Positions 1 through 11,878 of a stretch of 64,000 nucleotides of DNA are shown here, one piece after another (position 1 is the first letter of the stretch; every line of letters starts with the position of its first letter). Origin of the DNA: Pomphorhynchus laevis (Eukaryota > Acanthocephala > Palaeacanthocephala > Echinorhynchida > Pomphorhynchidae); NCBI GenBank assembly GCA_012934845.2, contig WNNJ02002292.1:1-64000 (forward strand), written 5' to 3'. The notes under the pieces were generated by a model that saw only the letters and a program-made list of their open reading frames with translations, searched no databases and had not been told where the DNA came from. The translations under genes were made by a program, and so were the position numbers.

Positions 1-60
1 TTTATAATTATTTATTATTTATAATTATATCTTTATTTTTTATTTATAAATAATTTAATA

Positions 61-86
61 TACGTAGACTCAGTTATTTGATCTGA
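61..86 (+). repeat. PLE 3'-end motif copy
   Basis: This is one of six dispersed copies of a short motif reading roughly TACGTAGACTCAGTTA, a few variable bases, then CTGATTT. The best copies (28721-28749, 44446-44475, 52555-52582) lie at the 3' ends of Naiad-type PLE copies, so this is probably the last remnant of such an element. Nothing else recognisable lies in positions 1-182. Confidence 0.45.
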
Positions 87-190
87 TTTATTAGCAAGGG
101 GTAAAATTCTAAATTAAAAAAATCAATTATAAAATTATATAATTACTAATTTATAATTATATAAATATTTTTAATTTATATAGTATAATA

Positions 191-2624
191 CAGTGGTCCG
201 CAACCTGTTTGACATTACGGACCGGTTAAAGTTAAAAAAATACGCGGACCGGCAAACTATATACAATTATTTTAATATCAAATTTGAAACAACACCTTTC
301 CTACAATCGCAAACTTATGTACAAAATATTAAAAATTGATTAAAAAACTTATAAAGATGTATTTATTATGTCCCAAAATACAATTAAAATCAATGAGAAC
401 CTTGTGCTTGTGTATCTTCAACAAGGAGATTCCACCTAAGGGTAATAGAAGATAGAGACATCTAAGTGTTATGCTAATATCCAACCTATTTCGGTATTTT
501 GTTTTAGTTGCAGAAACCACCGAAAATCCAGATTCACATAGGTAAGATGTGAGAAATAGCAATAAAGATTTAAGTGCAAGGGTTCCAATTTCACGATATT
601 CGCTAATAACTTTAATCCAAAAACTTGTTAGAGTCTAAAAGGAAAATTCACTTTTGAAGTTGCCGTAGTTCACGACATCCAATAGCTGCTCTTGTATTTG
701 CAAGGACATATGTTTACCAGATGATGAATTACGAAATGGATCACGTATCCATTCGTTGCCGATTCTTGGATCTTTAGAAGCCGAAAAATATTTCTCAAAT
801 TTTTCAATAAGCAGAGATAAATGATTAAAAATGAATTGATGGTGAATATCAATCGTTTCTCTTCCGCATAAATATTCAGACAGTATTGAAACACATCTAG
901 AACACCTCCGTTTACACGCCGTAGTCACATCTTTGTCTTAGATTTGAAAGCTGCAACCTCATCTGCTAACTTAAACACTGTTGTCATCCTCCCCTGAAGT
1001 GACAAGTTTAGATCATTGAGAAAATCGAATTCATTACACAAAAATGGCAACATTGGCAACCATACGCTGTCGCTGAAAAATACTGCCATAGGTGATCCTT
1101 TTTCTTCTAGGAATATTTTTAGAGCATCACGCAATTCAAATACTGGCTAAAGATTTTCCTCGAGAAATCCATCTTATTTCAGTGTGTAAAAGAAGACATT
1201 TATGATCTGTATCAATATATTCGCAAAGCTGTTCAAACATGCGTGAAGTTAGAGCACGTTCTTTGATGACTTTAACGACATCAGCCAGCACAGTGTTAAG
1301 TTATGTGCCCATTTTTCTACTTGCAAGCATTTCCCTGTGAATGATACAGTGTATAGATTCACATTTTGGGGAAACCTCCTTTATACTAGCGGTTAGCCCA
1401 TATTGTCTTCCAGTCATAACAGCAGCACCATCTGTACATATACTCACACAAAAGTTCCAATCAAAATGTTTAGAGACATTCATTTATCACGTCAAATATC
1501 TGAGCCCCTGTAGTGTTGGTCGGCAGAGATAAGGCACATAACAAGTCCTCTTGTTCATCTTCCTTATAAATGTATCTTACAAAAACAATAAGCAGTGCCT
1601 TGTTATCAATATCTGTAGATTCGTCTACCTGGAATGCATACCAGGGCGATTCGGATATTCTCCCCAGTAATTGTTTCTCAATGTCCAGGGCAATTTCATC
1701 AATCCTCCTAGTTATAGTGCTAGCAGACAGATATATTTGATATTTTCTTCGCAGACTCTTCTCCAAGAATTTCACGACAAATATCTTTAGTACATGGCAA
1801 AATCAATTCTTCACCTATCGTAAATGCTTTTTTAGACCTAGCAATACGATTTGCGACCAATAATGAAGCCGTTAGGGCCTTTTCATTTGTAGGCATTATT
1901 TTCTGGATAAACTCTCTCTGTCGTTTTTTTTTCCTCAGTAATCTTTTTAAAAAGTTAAAGGTTTATCTTTTAGCGAATGATGCTTTATTCTTAAGTGACG
2001 AAGCATTTTAGAAGGCTTCATTGCATCATTTGAAATGTCTTCGCCACAGATTATACATAGAGGCAAGGGAATACTGGATTTTTTCATCCATGTTGTAAAT
2101 ATGTAAAACCATATTGTAAATATGATTCGTTGTATTGTATGATAAAGGTTATTTTTGTACTTGGTATGATAAGGTTATCTATCGTCTCATTGCTTGCATT
2201 ATTTGAACCACTTGGCTCTTCCCTATCAAAGCTAGCATTTTTTTTCAAGAAATTTTTCTAAAATGTTCGGACGTTTACTCATTTAATTTTATTGGGGTAA
2301 ACATTTTCAATTTAAAAGTATATATAATTTAAACAGAGGAGCATCAAACTAGAAACATTTTTAAAATCGCAATGCCCTAATACTAATAATAAAAGTGTTT
2401 AAAAAACATATTTTATGTTTTAATATCATTTGAAGTTTTTTAAACGAATGAGTTCCTCAAGGATGACAATGTTCTCTGTGATACCTCTTTATTGCATTGG
2501 AACCATTTCTCATTGTATGTAAAGGAACTCATAATTTTAATAAAATAAAAATATTTTCTCTACGGACCGGCAAATTTTCTCCTCGGACCGGCACCGGTCC
2601 GCGGACCGGGGTTGAGGACCACTG
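191..2624 (-). mobile_element. hAT DNA transposon, complete ends, dead transposase
   Basis: The left end starts CAGTGGTCCGCAACC and the right end, read inward on the other strand, starts CAGTGGTCCTCAACC, so 14 of 15 terminal bases match. Both subterminal regions are rich in GGACCGG/CCGGTCC words. The element is flanked by a perfect 8-bp direct repeat, GTATAATA, at 183-190 and 2625-2632, the target-site length expected for hAT. Its 2434-bp length fits one transposase gene on the minus strand. The DNA on either side, read across the element, resembles the 3' end of the Naiad-type PLE copy at 44.4 kb, so the hAT appears to have jumped into an older PLE remnant. Confidence 0.9.
329..2270 (-). pseudogene. 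hAT transposase (ZBED5/SCAND3-like), broken
   Basis: Minus-strand reading gives hAT transposase pieces in order. Around 1470-1775 is the first catalytic Asp region (FQVDESTDIDNKALL). Around 1301-1483 is CTDGAAVMTGRQYGL, with the second Asp, followed by a CIIHRE His-containing stretch. Near 1010-1130 is NDLNLSLQG. At 329-640 is the C-terminal dimerisation region (LTSYLCESGFS, then KTKYRNRL). This C-terminus is typical of hAT and of host genes derived from it such as ZBED5 and SCAND3. Reading needs frame changes near 1480, between 1300 and 1134, and near 930, and there is a stop near 640, so no functional protein is made. The N-terminal zinc-finger part (about 1900-2270) is poorly preserved. 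Confidence 0.85.
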
Positions 2625-2632
2625 GTATAATA

Positions 2633-2662
2633 TAAGTAGACTAAGTTATCTGATTTTATTTT
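2633..2662 (+). repeat. PLE 3'-end motif copy interrupted by hAT
   Basis: The sequence directly right of the hAT target duplication reads TAAGTAGACTAAGTTATCTG, the same motif that ends the PLE copies at 28.7, 44.5 and 52.6 kb. Together with the left flank (TTTATATAGTATAATA) it matches the PLE end at about 44430-44475. Confidence 0.5.
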
Positions 2663-4386
2663 TAAAGATCAACGTACATCTAAAAAATAATCCTTTTAAA
2701 CATTGGAATATAATAAGACAAAAAATTACTTCAAATAAAAATGATCTATTTTTAATAAACTAATTAATATTTAATTTGCCTAATAAATAATCCATTTTCC
2801 AGATTAAAAATGGTTCAAGACATTTTTAGTTAAAAATTTAAAAGTTTTGAATTAAGAGTTTTAAGAATCAAAAGTTTTATTAAATGTTATTTTTATAACA
2901 TTAATTTTTTTTGACTCAAATTATTATTAAGGTTATTCTTTATTTAAAAATTGATATTTATAAAAGACAAAAATATATCATTAACTTTAGAGCATTGATA
3001 TTGATGTTTGCAACCAACTATATAAAAATTTTAATGATTAACAATTGCATACATTGTGACTTAATCAGTTAGGATCTGACTAATTTTTATTTTTTATATT
3101 AAAAATATTTATATTGAAAATTATAAAAATATTATTATATCAATTTATTGACATTTAAATTTTTATTTTAAATATTTATATTTTTGAAATTAGATTTAAT
3201 CTATAGATATAGAAACTTCTCAATGAAAATATTGTAAATAATACTCAATCAGTTTGATGAAATCACATGATTGAAAATCCTTCTACAATACAGAAACCCA
3301 AATATCTTATTGAATATTTTAAATGTGTTCAAGAGATGATTGAAGATTCTAAGTTTTACTAAATATAATATCAACAGGTATTGAAATATAGAACTTGAGC
3401 TATTGTTTAGTATTCTATTACTTAGTTATTGTATTTCCTGGGTCCAGTTTTAAGTACTTAATACTTGGAGACATTCGTCAATGATCATAAATGAATTTAT
3501 TAATTCTTTAAATACACGAGATTTTAAATAAAAAATGAATTTATAATAAGTTTTCGAATAAAATTAAACCAAATTTAAATGTCTACAAAATTGCTTGTTA
3601 TTTCCAAAAATATTTCCGAAAGTAAATGCATGTCAATTTTACAAGTTCCAATATATTTCTTAACATTTGTTGATCGATTGGTCAAATAACCAACCTAATC
3701 AGATTTGCAATATTCTCATTCAAAATTTAATCATAACTAAAAATATAAGCACAACATTGAGATTTTTTAAATATGCTCTTCAAAAAAAATTTATATAAAT
3801 AAATTTGTGTTGAATTTAGTAAAATAATATGAATGTGATAAAATAAATTTTATATCTTCAATATAAAATTTATTTATTAGAATCAGTTAAACAGAGTTTA
3901 CAGGTTCAGTGAATTATACGTGTATAAAATCTTACAAAGAAATTGGATCAAGAGCTGCTATATATCATTCGTTAAACAATGATTATAAAATTGAGTTCGA
4001 TAGAAGTAAAGTGATTTCGGTGGAGAATATAAACCCGATATTGATTTAATAACAAATTGTTTAAAATTGAAGTTTTTAGTTTAATATACGTAGACTCAGC
4101 TACCTGATGTGATTTATTCCTTATTTAAAATTATTTACTGTTTTTAATCAATCATACTAATAATTTTGTCAACTTAAAATAATAATCTTATATAAAAATA
4201 AGTTATTTTATACAAAGTATGCAGATAATTCAGAAACTAAGATAGATGTAGATTTTCTTATTTCGAATTTTACCCCTTGTTAATACAGATAGTCAAATAA
4301 TAGTAAAATATATTTTTACTGCATTGACACATTCACTTGTATCGCTTTACTACAAAATTACTTTAAAACCTCAGCTTACACGCTTT
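2663..4386. other. Gene-free AT-rich stretch
   Basis: No reading frame or RNA gene is recognisable. Another copy of the PLE 3'-end motif lies at 4087-4116. At 4255-4300 is an inverted, imperfect match to the AAGGGGTAAAATTC sequence at about 98-111. Confidence 0.5.
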
Positions 4387-4390
4387 TAAA

Positions 4391-4440
4391 TATTGCACTT
4401 TAAAAAATATTGCACTTTAAAAAATATTGCCCTTTAAAAG
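4391..4440. repeat. 17-bp tandem repeat, three units
   Basis: The unit TATTGCACTTTAAAAAA is present twice perfectly (4391-4407 and 4408-4424) and a third time with changes. It lies just downstream of the DCAF6 3' end. Confidence 0.85.
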
Positions 4441-4476
4441 TTTTTGATTAATAAAGTTATACACTAAATATTGTGA

Positions 4477-4482
4477 TTTATT
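4477..4482 (-). terminator. Likely poly(A) signal of DCAF6
   Basis: The minus strand reads AATAAA about 105 bases beyond the DCAF6 stop codon (4588-4590). Position and motif fit a poly(A) signal. Other AATAAA words occur in this AT-rich DNA, so the choice is inferred. Confidence 0.45.
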
Positions 4483-4587
4483 TGTAGTAAACGAAATGAA
4501 AAATACTTAGCAGATAAATGGCTTACTTAAATTTTAATAGTAATCTAAAATCGAAATAAGTTTGATATTTCAAAACAAAATCACATT

Positions 4588-5211
4588 TCATTGACCACCG
4601 CTTGTAGAACTATCAGGACGGCTGGGCGATGATGTATCTCTGTTTAATCTCGCGCGACTTATTGATGCCAAGAGTCCCAGCAATAAAGGATCCAATACGG
4701 TTAGAGTATTCTGACTTTCTCGCAACATTTCCTCGTTTCGCTCTAGAATTTTTTTCCATTCTGATTTTCGATTATCCAGATAAACAGCAGTCTCTTCGGT
4801 TTCAGATTTGCTGCTCGGAATCCATATTTTTATGTTATGATCAATACCACTTGTCGCTACTATAGGATACGTGGCGTGAGGCTGTACACAGTTTACTACG
4901 TGCTGATCTGCTAGAAATATACCAACATGATCACCACTTTCTTTATCCCACATGAATAAATGGCCACAGTCTGATCCGCTCAAAACAAAACGATCTCCGT
5001 AGAAAGCGCATTCTTTAATTATCGTTCTAGAGTTCCGATGACCGGTAAATGTGCGAATGTGCTGAACTGGAATGTTTTCTGAGGAAGCTGAACACTGAGC
5101 AGAAGCACGAGCCGGGTGACGACGATTTCGATGCCTGGGTACTGAAGCGGAAGCATTAATATCATGTAAATCAGTGTCTCGTAAGCATGTGATCAGCGTC
5201 AAGGGCGGCAT
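4588..5211 (-). CDS. DCAF6: DCAF6 last exon: C-terminal WD40 repeats
   Basis: The minus-strand frame encodes TFTGHRNSRTIIKE, then GSDCGHLFMWD, HVVNCVQPH and SGIDHNIKIW. These match in order the C-terminal WD40 part of vertebrate DCAF6 (GHRNSRTMIKE, GSDCGHIFIWD, HVVNCLQPHP, SGIDYDIKIW). The tail after this (NEEMLRESQNTLTV) also matches the vertebrate end (NELMLEETRNTITV). DCAF6, also called NRIP or IQWD1, is a substrate receptor of the DDB1-CUL4 ubiquitin ligase. The ATG at 5211 is probably not the true start. The exon should begin at a splice acceptor somewhere upstream of the WD40 match, with candidates near 5135-5185, and join the 5' exon at 11.9-13.4 kb. The N-terminal 50 codons are poorly conserved. 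Confidence 0.88.
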   Translation of the reverse strand: MPPLTLITCLRDTDLHDINASASVPRHRNRRHPARASAQCSASSENIPVQHIRTFTGHRNSRTIIKECAFYGDRFVLSGSDCGHLFMWDKESGDHVGIFLADQHVVNCVQPHATYPIVATSGIDHNIKIWIPSSKSETEETAVYLDNRKSEWKKILERNEEMLRESQNTLTVLDPLLLGLLASISRARLNRDTSSPSRPDSSTSGGQ

Positions 5212-6301
5212 GGTTACAAGCCATAATAGATTTTCAATGTTTAAAAATAATTTACTAATTCGACATTATATATATCTAACAAAAACATGTCGCAGATCAA
5301 AATATTAAATCCTTACCTTATATGGATTATATTATAATTCCTATAATCGTTACAATTAACGATTTGATTAACATTTTATGGGATTACAATCCTTACTATT
5401 ATGTTGCAGTTAAGGACAAAATTAATTTGAAATGGGTAAATGTGCTTAATTTATCAATTCTTAATAATAAAGAAATTATGTCGCTTTGGATTTTATAAAG
5501 TAATTAATTTCTGTTTGGTTAAGTAAAATGAGATAATAAGACATTATGATGTCTTTCCTGATTAGTAATGCTCATTACGCGAAACGATAGATTTTTATGT
5601 AATTCAAATAAAATTAGAGCGAAAAAGATCCAAATAGATGAATTTTAATTAAATATAAATAAATCATTTTAATTAATTAAAACAAGAGTTTTGCAGAGTT
5701 TAATATAATGTTTTAAAATGTAATATTGATTTAAAAAGTTTTATAAAACACATTTATTCTTTGTATAGATTAGGTATTAACAAAACTTAAAGGATTATAC
5801 ATTAATTTGAACATAATTCTTTATAAATTTGCACCGTCATCTTTATATTTCTGTTTTATTTGCATTTACTCTGTAATTTTGTAGAAACTCCGATAATGAT
5901 CTACATAATGGATCAATAAAATTTACTTTTTAATTTATGTTTTAGGGCATACAACGAATAACATAAAACTCAAACGATAAAAAAAACTTATTTTAAAGAA
6001 TTAATAATATCGTAACATAGGAACGTGATATGCTTGTGTACTATATTAATTGATACATGATTTACATGTGTAAACTTAAAGATTAAATGGTTATAGTAGG
6101 AATCACTGCTAATTTTCGGCCTTAAATAAGCTGGAACGATGACTTCTGCGCTATTTAATAGAATTAAAACGAACCAAAACCGGATTCGTTATATTACCCA
6201 TTGACACATGATTTCAACCGCGTGAATAGAGAGGTCACAGTGAAGAACATATCCAAAGTTTGCCTGCCACTTTCTAACATTCGTAAACTTATATAGACAT
6301 T
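5212..6301. other. DCAF6 intron, no feature seen
   Basis: This is AT-rich sequence inside the inferred DCAF6 intron. I see no reading frame, RNA gene or recognisable repeat here. Confidence 0.5.
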
Positions 6302-6400
6302 TGTTATGATTAATATTTTTAATTATTTGTAACTTATTATTTTGATAACCTATTTATTGTAGATTGATGATAAAGCCTTATTCTGTTTGATTATATCAAT
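6302..6400 (+). repeat. Left LTR of the Gypsy fossil
   Basis: This roughly 99-bp repeat begins TGTTATGATTAAT and contains TTATTGTAGATTG and a TAAAGCCTTATTC stretch. It matches 8644-8743 with scattered differences. Confidence 0.75.
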
Positions 6401-6407
6401 TTATTAA

Positions 6408-6640
6408 GCAATTATCAATAAATAATTATTGGATCTGGATCAAAATAAAGGAGAATTTTATTTGATATTTCGCTAACCTCTGGTAGCATCTTCATAAAAT
6501 TACTTATAATGAATTACTAGTAATCTTCCGAAGATACTAACAGTGGTTGGCGAAATATCAATAAAAAATTCCTCCTTTATTTTGATCCAGCTCCAATTAT
6601 TCTTTATCAATAATATATCATTATCAACTATTTAAAAACA
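6408..6640. repeat. Foldback element FB1, full copy
   Basis: The two ends are inverted copies of each other. The left arm reads ATTATTGGATCTGGATCAAA and later TATTTCGCTAACCTC. The right arm reads GTTGGCGAAATATC and later TTTGATCCAGCTCC. Copies or halves occur at 14085-14210, 41022-41175, 43022-43090 and 45757-45970. Each arm carries a CTGAAGATG-stem-CGAAAT motif resembling a hammerhead core. No coding capacity is present, so it depends on another element for movement. Confidence 0.8.
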
Positions 6641-8643
6641 ATTGTTATTCATAAATCACTCTATCGATGACAAACTAATCGTTCCTAATCTTTCCAATCT
6701 GGATCCCGATGCAACAGACGCTCAAGACGAGTGGAATTATTCGTGCCAAAAGCTTCTCAACTTTCTTGCATTACAATGACCGATCACGGATAAACAAAAA
6801 AGTTTGACTGTGCTCTGAACGCGCTCAACAAGAAATTTCAAAAACATGAATATGTCGTTTTTACTAAATTCAACTACGCACATGCCACCAAGATAAATAA
6901 ATGAATAATATCCAATTTGTCAGGAATATTAAAGATTTGGCAATCAAATGTAAGTTACAAATCATTAATAAGTTACAAAACACTTTTTGAGGGATTTGTA
7001 AATCACTTGTAAATCACTTTTAAGTGAACTGTAAAATTACTGTTATAAATAACTCCATAATAAGTTAGAAATCACTTTTGTTCGCGTATTACTCAAAATG
7101 GATACCGAGTTTTCATCAAAGATACGGCCATTAGTCAAGTCAAATCATTTTATCTCAAATAAGGAGGTTATCAAACAAGTTGAAAATATCAAAACCGAAA
7201 TATCAAAATCCTTTTTGTGCTCATTGGACCCAATCCTTCCTTTATCCGTCGAAACCTACGATTCATATTCATCGATTTATGTTGCCCTCAGTCAAGTAAA
7301 TCGCTCTATCGAATTATTTTCAGGTCACTTTCTAAATCTACACTACGCCACTCTAGCGTAAACATAGAAACCTTCAACATCGTCGAAACTCTCAAGCACT
7401 GGAAATATTTTCTATTGGGCCGATATTTCAATGTACTAATTGATCAAAATCAGTTCCATTAATGTTTAATCAGAAATTGTCAAATCGCATCAAGAGCGAC
7501 AAAGTGACGAGTTGGAGAAGCGAATTAGCTGCATTTAATTTTGGTATACAATATCGACCGAGTAACAACAATCAAGCCGCTGATGACATACCAAGAATAA
7601 CATGTTTCTACTATAAAACCACACAAGACCTCAGAAATATTCACAAATCTTTGTGTCACCCGGGTATAACACGAATGCATCATTACGCCTTTCTCGTGAA
7701 TTACACTACGACAAAAAGGACGTAACTGATATCATATCATCATTTCGAATATGCATAGAACTGAAGCCGCAATATGCTAAATATGCTAAATCAGGTTTTC
7801 AGCTTATTTGGAATACCAAGCAAGCGTACACAGTGACCAAGCGACAAGTTTTCAGTCGATCGAATTCAAATCTTTTCTTAATAAACGATGAATAAGTTGT
7901 TCCTTTTGCTCTGCCTTCCTTACACACTCTGCTATGCACATCACCAGGAGAGCCCCTCGTCAAACTTTGTTTTCGCTTCCGAGAAATTCTAGGAACAAAT
8001 TACAATTCTACAGGAAATGGTCAAACAGAACGTTATCTTGATATAATTTGGAAAATTATACAGCTCGCGTTAAAATCCCTCACGAAAACGGCATCAGAAT
8101 GGAAATATGTCTTACCTTCTGATCTGCCTTCCTTGCACACTCTGCTATGCACATCACCAGTAGAGACCACTCATCAACGTTTGTTTTCGCTTCCAAGAAA
8201 TTCTAGGAAGAAATTCAAGATACCAACGTGGCTACCGAATGGTGAAAATGTTATTCTTCGTCAAAAACCAGGATTAAAATCATATCTTTCTTGTTCGCAG
8301 GTAAAAATTTTGCAGTCAAACTGCCATTATGCAACGGTACAAACACACACTCACGATGAATTAAATGTGTCCACAAGAAGATTGACCAGGTTTCCACCAG
8401 CCAATTACAATACTGGCGATACTACCACGCATAATTACAAAAACCAGAAAACATCGCTATTAAGGATCTTGAATCACTGAATATGCTAAACTCCACGGGT
8501 CGAAGGACATTACCAACATCACTAATAGGCAGCAAGAAATTGTATATTTTGATGAACAGCTGGAAAAACAACATGAATTACGACGAGGTGCTCGAAATAG
8601 AAAATCACCCAGATACTTAGGCGACTACTTTAGAGTAAAAGAG

Positions 8644-8743
8644 TGTTATGATTAATACTTTAATTATTTGTCACTTATTATTTTGATAACTTATTTATTG
8701 TAGATTGCTGAATAAAGCCTTATTCGGTTTGATCATATCAACA
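8644..8743 (+). repeat. Right LTR of the Gypsy fossil
   Basis: It begins TGTTATGATTAATAC and ends ATCAACA, so it has the TG...CA ends usual for LTRs. An AATAAA at about 8711 inside it would serve as poly(A) signal. It follows directly after a basic integrase C-terminal stretch. Confidence 0.75.
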
Positions 8744-8881
8744 TATAAAGATAGTAATAATTGAAATCAAACTCGCGTGATCGGCGCATGGTTTAACTCG
8801 GGGTATTTTACTCTGACGACATTTGCCGAAGCAGCACTTCCGTAAATTCTACGTATGAATTAATTGCGTCAAAAATACTAA

Positions 8882-10740
8882 TTATAATAAGATTTTCTTA
8901 ACAGAACATACATAAGTTGATAAAAACAGAAAAACATACAGTTTGATGAAATAGCATTCTTCTACATTCTATCTTTGCCAACAACTTCTTCTGACTTTTT
9001 CTATCACTTCACGGCCTCAGGTCCAGAGGGATCTGAGCCCCTACGCAACAGCGCGCCGCCTTCCGACTGAACCATTAAGAGTATTTCAACCCTCAGAGTC
9101 AAGTCGAGGCTGACTATGATCGGTAATCTCGAGATAAGGAGCTTGAGAAACCTTAGTCTTTACACTGGTGACGTACTCTAGAGAAGAAGACTAATCCAAG
9201 AGATAATCCAAGTACCCCAAAGGCGTACTTAAGTTTTCCCATTCAATGACAGATGCTGGGCACGTTTCAGAGCCCACCTAGCTCTCTTCATGATACGTTT
9301 AAGTCTATCCTGGTCAGCTTTCGCCAACCACTTCACCGTAACGGTGAACCCCAGATGTCAGTCGATTCGTGAAGATGGAAAGTGGTTGAGGCTGCAAAAT
9401 GGAGGAGAGTTCAGATAGTGCTAGTCTCTTAAGCTTCTTTTTGGTGGCAGGGGCGCCATGAAAGACAACCACTTGCGATTTTTCGGAGTTTAAAATAAGA
9501 TTGAAAGGGGTACGCTGGTATTTTAATCTTAAAAAGAATAGGCTGATGTCCGAGACTACATATTTGCCCCTGTGTCCAGAAGAAGGGTTGTGGTATCATC
9601 AGCATATACCACGGGATGATGATCACGTTTAAATGCCTTGAATAGAACAATGGAGGCAGAAAAATATAAGACAGGAGAAAGTGGGGAGCCTTGAGGCACA
9701 CCTGTAATAAGGTAGAACTGACATGCATCAGGATCGTCTTCATAATATAACCGATCGGTGTACAGCAATACCTTAACCCTGCTAACAATTATCGCAGTCA
9801 TCCCGATGGAACTGAGAGAGGAGATGACGAAGGTAATGGAGATGCGGTCAAATGCAGCGGAAAAGTCAAGAAAAACAGACACAGCAAGCTGATTACTGTT
9901 ATCCTGACAAAACTAATGCACTTCACCAATTGCTGAATGGACCAAGCGCCCTTTGACAAACCCATGAAAACTCGGTAGGATTAAGTTACGCCTACTTAAA
10001 TGATTGGGGATTATACGCGCAAGCGCTTTTTCGTAGATGGATATGAGTGAATTTTGAATCGAAATGAGCCGCAGGTCTTTTGGACATGAAACCGATTTTT
10101 TCTTTGGTAAAAATATACGTCGGCTACAATTGATGCCTACATCGAATGGTGAGGCTAAAAACATTGTGACGGCCACTCCTCTTCTTTGATCGACTGTCAA
10201 ACGCTGACAAACGCAAGAAGAGAGTGGAGCGACGGATATGGATGTGCCTGGAAGTGGGCCCCAGGAGTTAAGGATATCCGTAACAGATAAGTACCAGCTC
10301 CTGAAGTCACCCTAAGGCGGGATTAGCCGGGGAGAAAGAGTGGCTATATTATTATGTAGGGCTAGTTTCTCCAGAACTTTGTCAAGGCCTATACTATCGA
10401 TTCAACCCGATTTCCTCTCCCGCCAACAGACAAACTACTCATTCTTGAATATCTTCCACAAGGAAGCCTGAGAGGGACTAAGGCGAGTAATACTCGTCCA
10501 GTCCCTACTCAGCTGGAGCCTATATCTAGAACTCCAGTATTCATGTGAGAGAACCTGCCTGAAGGAAGCAGAGAGATTAAGAATGCGTATCATTTTTGCT
10601 AGGGCCTTGAGTTTTGTTGGAGTGAGATTGTAAATGCGACCTCTATAGATAGTCGACAGGATTTCGGTAGCTTGCGAAGAGAGGCCATCACAGATACATC
10701 AATTGCGTTATTCATACGATTGCAACATTGTTGGACCTCC
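8882..10740 (-). mobile_element. Jockey-type LINE copy J1, 5'-truncated
   Basis: Reading on the minus strand gives RT pieces of the LINE family called J here. They include KALARIIPNHLSRRNL, then HGFVKGRLVHSAIGEVH, then VFLDFSAAFDRIS, GVPQGSPLSPVLY and VVYADDTT (about 9556-10200). Upstream parts down to 10740 match the region between endonuclease and RT seen in copy J7. ORF1 and most of the endonuclease are missing. The 3' end near 8882 matches the 3' end of J8 at 42530. There are several frame changes. It lies in the same orientation as DCAF6, within its intron. Confidence 0.85.
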
Positions 10741-11005
10741 TCATCAAATTACATTAAAAATAATAAATATAACATTGATAATTTCCAGCGAAATTTGTCT
10801 TTCAAGGCTAAGTAAGTATATTTCGAATTTAATAATACGACTTAAATTTAATATTTAATATTTCTCGTTGCAATATAAAAATGATCCTTTAGTATAAAAT
10901 GTGATTGCAGCTAGAATTAAGGACATTTGATGCATTGGTGACTTTGTACACATCTCAATTATAAAAGCAAAAAATATCGGTAAAAAATTCTAAGACGCAC
11001 TTTTC

Positions 11006-11264
11006 TAATTCTAAGACGCACTTGATCTACGCTTTTGCTTGAAGAGTTGTTGTTTTCTAATTCACTCAACGACGAATTTGAAGAACTGGATGAACTTTAC
11101 TGGTGGAGAAATTCCAAAGTTGTTAAATACATTGCTTAATTATCGAATCATTATTATCGACTCACGACTGGGCCTGGTCATCATCCCTGTGTCTGTCCAG
11201 TCTCCACGCAGTCGAATACGCTTTATACGTCTTACCTAATTATCACTCTGATTTTTGTGTTGAC
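11006..11264 (-). pseudogene. Decayed partial duplicate of the DCAF6 5' exon
   Basis: About 258 bp copies the exon segment at 12168-12424, including the codons for RIRLRGDWTDTG. The copy lies about 900 bp downstream of the exon, in the same orientation, inside the intron. Relative to the source it has a stop where the exon has GAG (before the VRRIKR codons), another stop replacing an Arg codon (IMIR-stop-LSNVF), and a one-base insertion before the Ser-rich tract. An extra piece of the left edge (ATTCTAAGACGCACTT) is repeated at 10988-11003. It cannot be used as an in-frame exon. Confidence 0.9.
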
Positions 11265-11878
11265 TTATTAAAAAATTTTGAATATTCGAATTAAACTATT
11301 ATGTGCAGCGGGTATTAATTTGCAAAATGATTCATATTCTAAATTTAACCCTATTTTATCTACACCTGACCTCTTCAAAAATGTATGAATTCATTTTGCA
11401 TACGCTATTTGTCTAAAGTGCAAAGTAAATAATCAGTCTAAATGTAAAATTTAAACTTCACCTGTGCAACTTTCAATACAACTTTACGTTTATACTTAAA
11501 TGAAGAAAAGTGTTGGTTTTTATAAAAATACCATCAGTAAACACTTGATATTTAAAAACTCAAATTTAGCAATTGATTATTGTTTGCATAAAATATTATT
11601 AATCGAACGGCCAAGGCAGCAATCAACTGCGTCACATTTAATACCATCTATAGTGGCTAAGAATATTTTTATATCAAAATTTATTGCTTCTCATTTCCAA
11701 AGCGACAATAAATATTATAAATAATTTTAACTTTATGATTATCAAGGTTTTTAGTTTATTTAAAAAGATTGAAGTGACGCACTGATAATCTAAGTTACAA
11801 TACACCAGTGTTGGACTGACTATCTGATACAATGTTCATAGCTAATAGCGCTATATTAAAATAACGCTATTGATTATA
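11265..11878. other. DCAF6 intron, no gene seen
   Basis: A 74-codon open frame at 11500-11724 on the plus strand has no recognisable similarity and is likely chance. Nothing else is seen. Confidence 0.5.

Larger units (their letters stand above)
6302..8743 (+). mobile_element. Ty3/Gypsy LTR retrotransposon fossil
   Basis: This is a degraded Gypsy-type element lying antisense to DCAF6 inside its intron. Pol pieces are recognisable in the usual order. At about 7098-7361 is an RT-RNase H junction (YVALSQVNRSIELFS). At about 7490-7600 is the end of RNase H (SELAAFNFGIQYRPSNNNQA). At about 7620-7780 is the zinc-binding integrase N-terminus (IHKSLCHPGITRMHH). Integrase C-terminal sequence follows up to about 8620. 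Similar direct repeats of about 100 bp bound it. The element is short and broken in many places. A foldback element sits just inside the left LTR. It is old, judging from decay of both LTRs and coding parts. Confidence 0.8.

Noticed and set aside
4629-4865. Plus-strand frame opposite the DCAF6 last exon
   Set aside because: Shadow of the conserved WD40 coding sequence on the minus strand.
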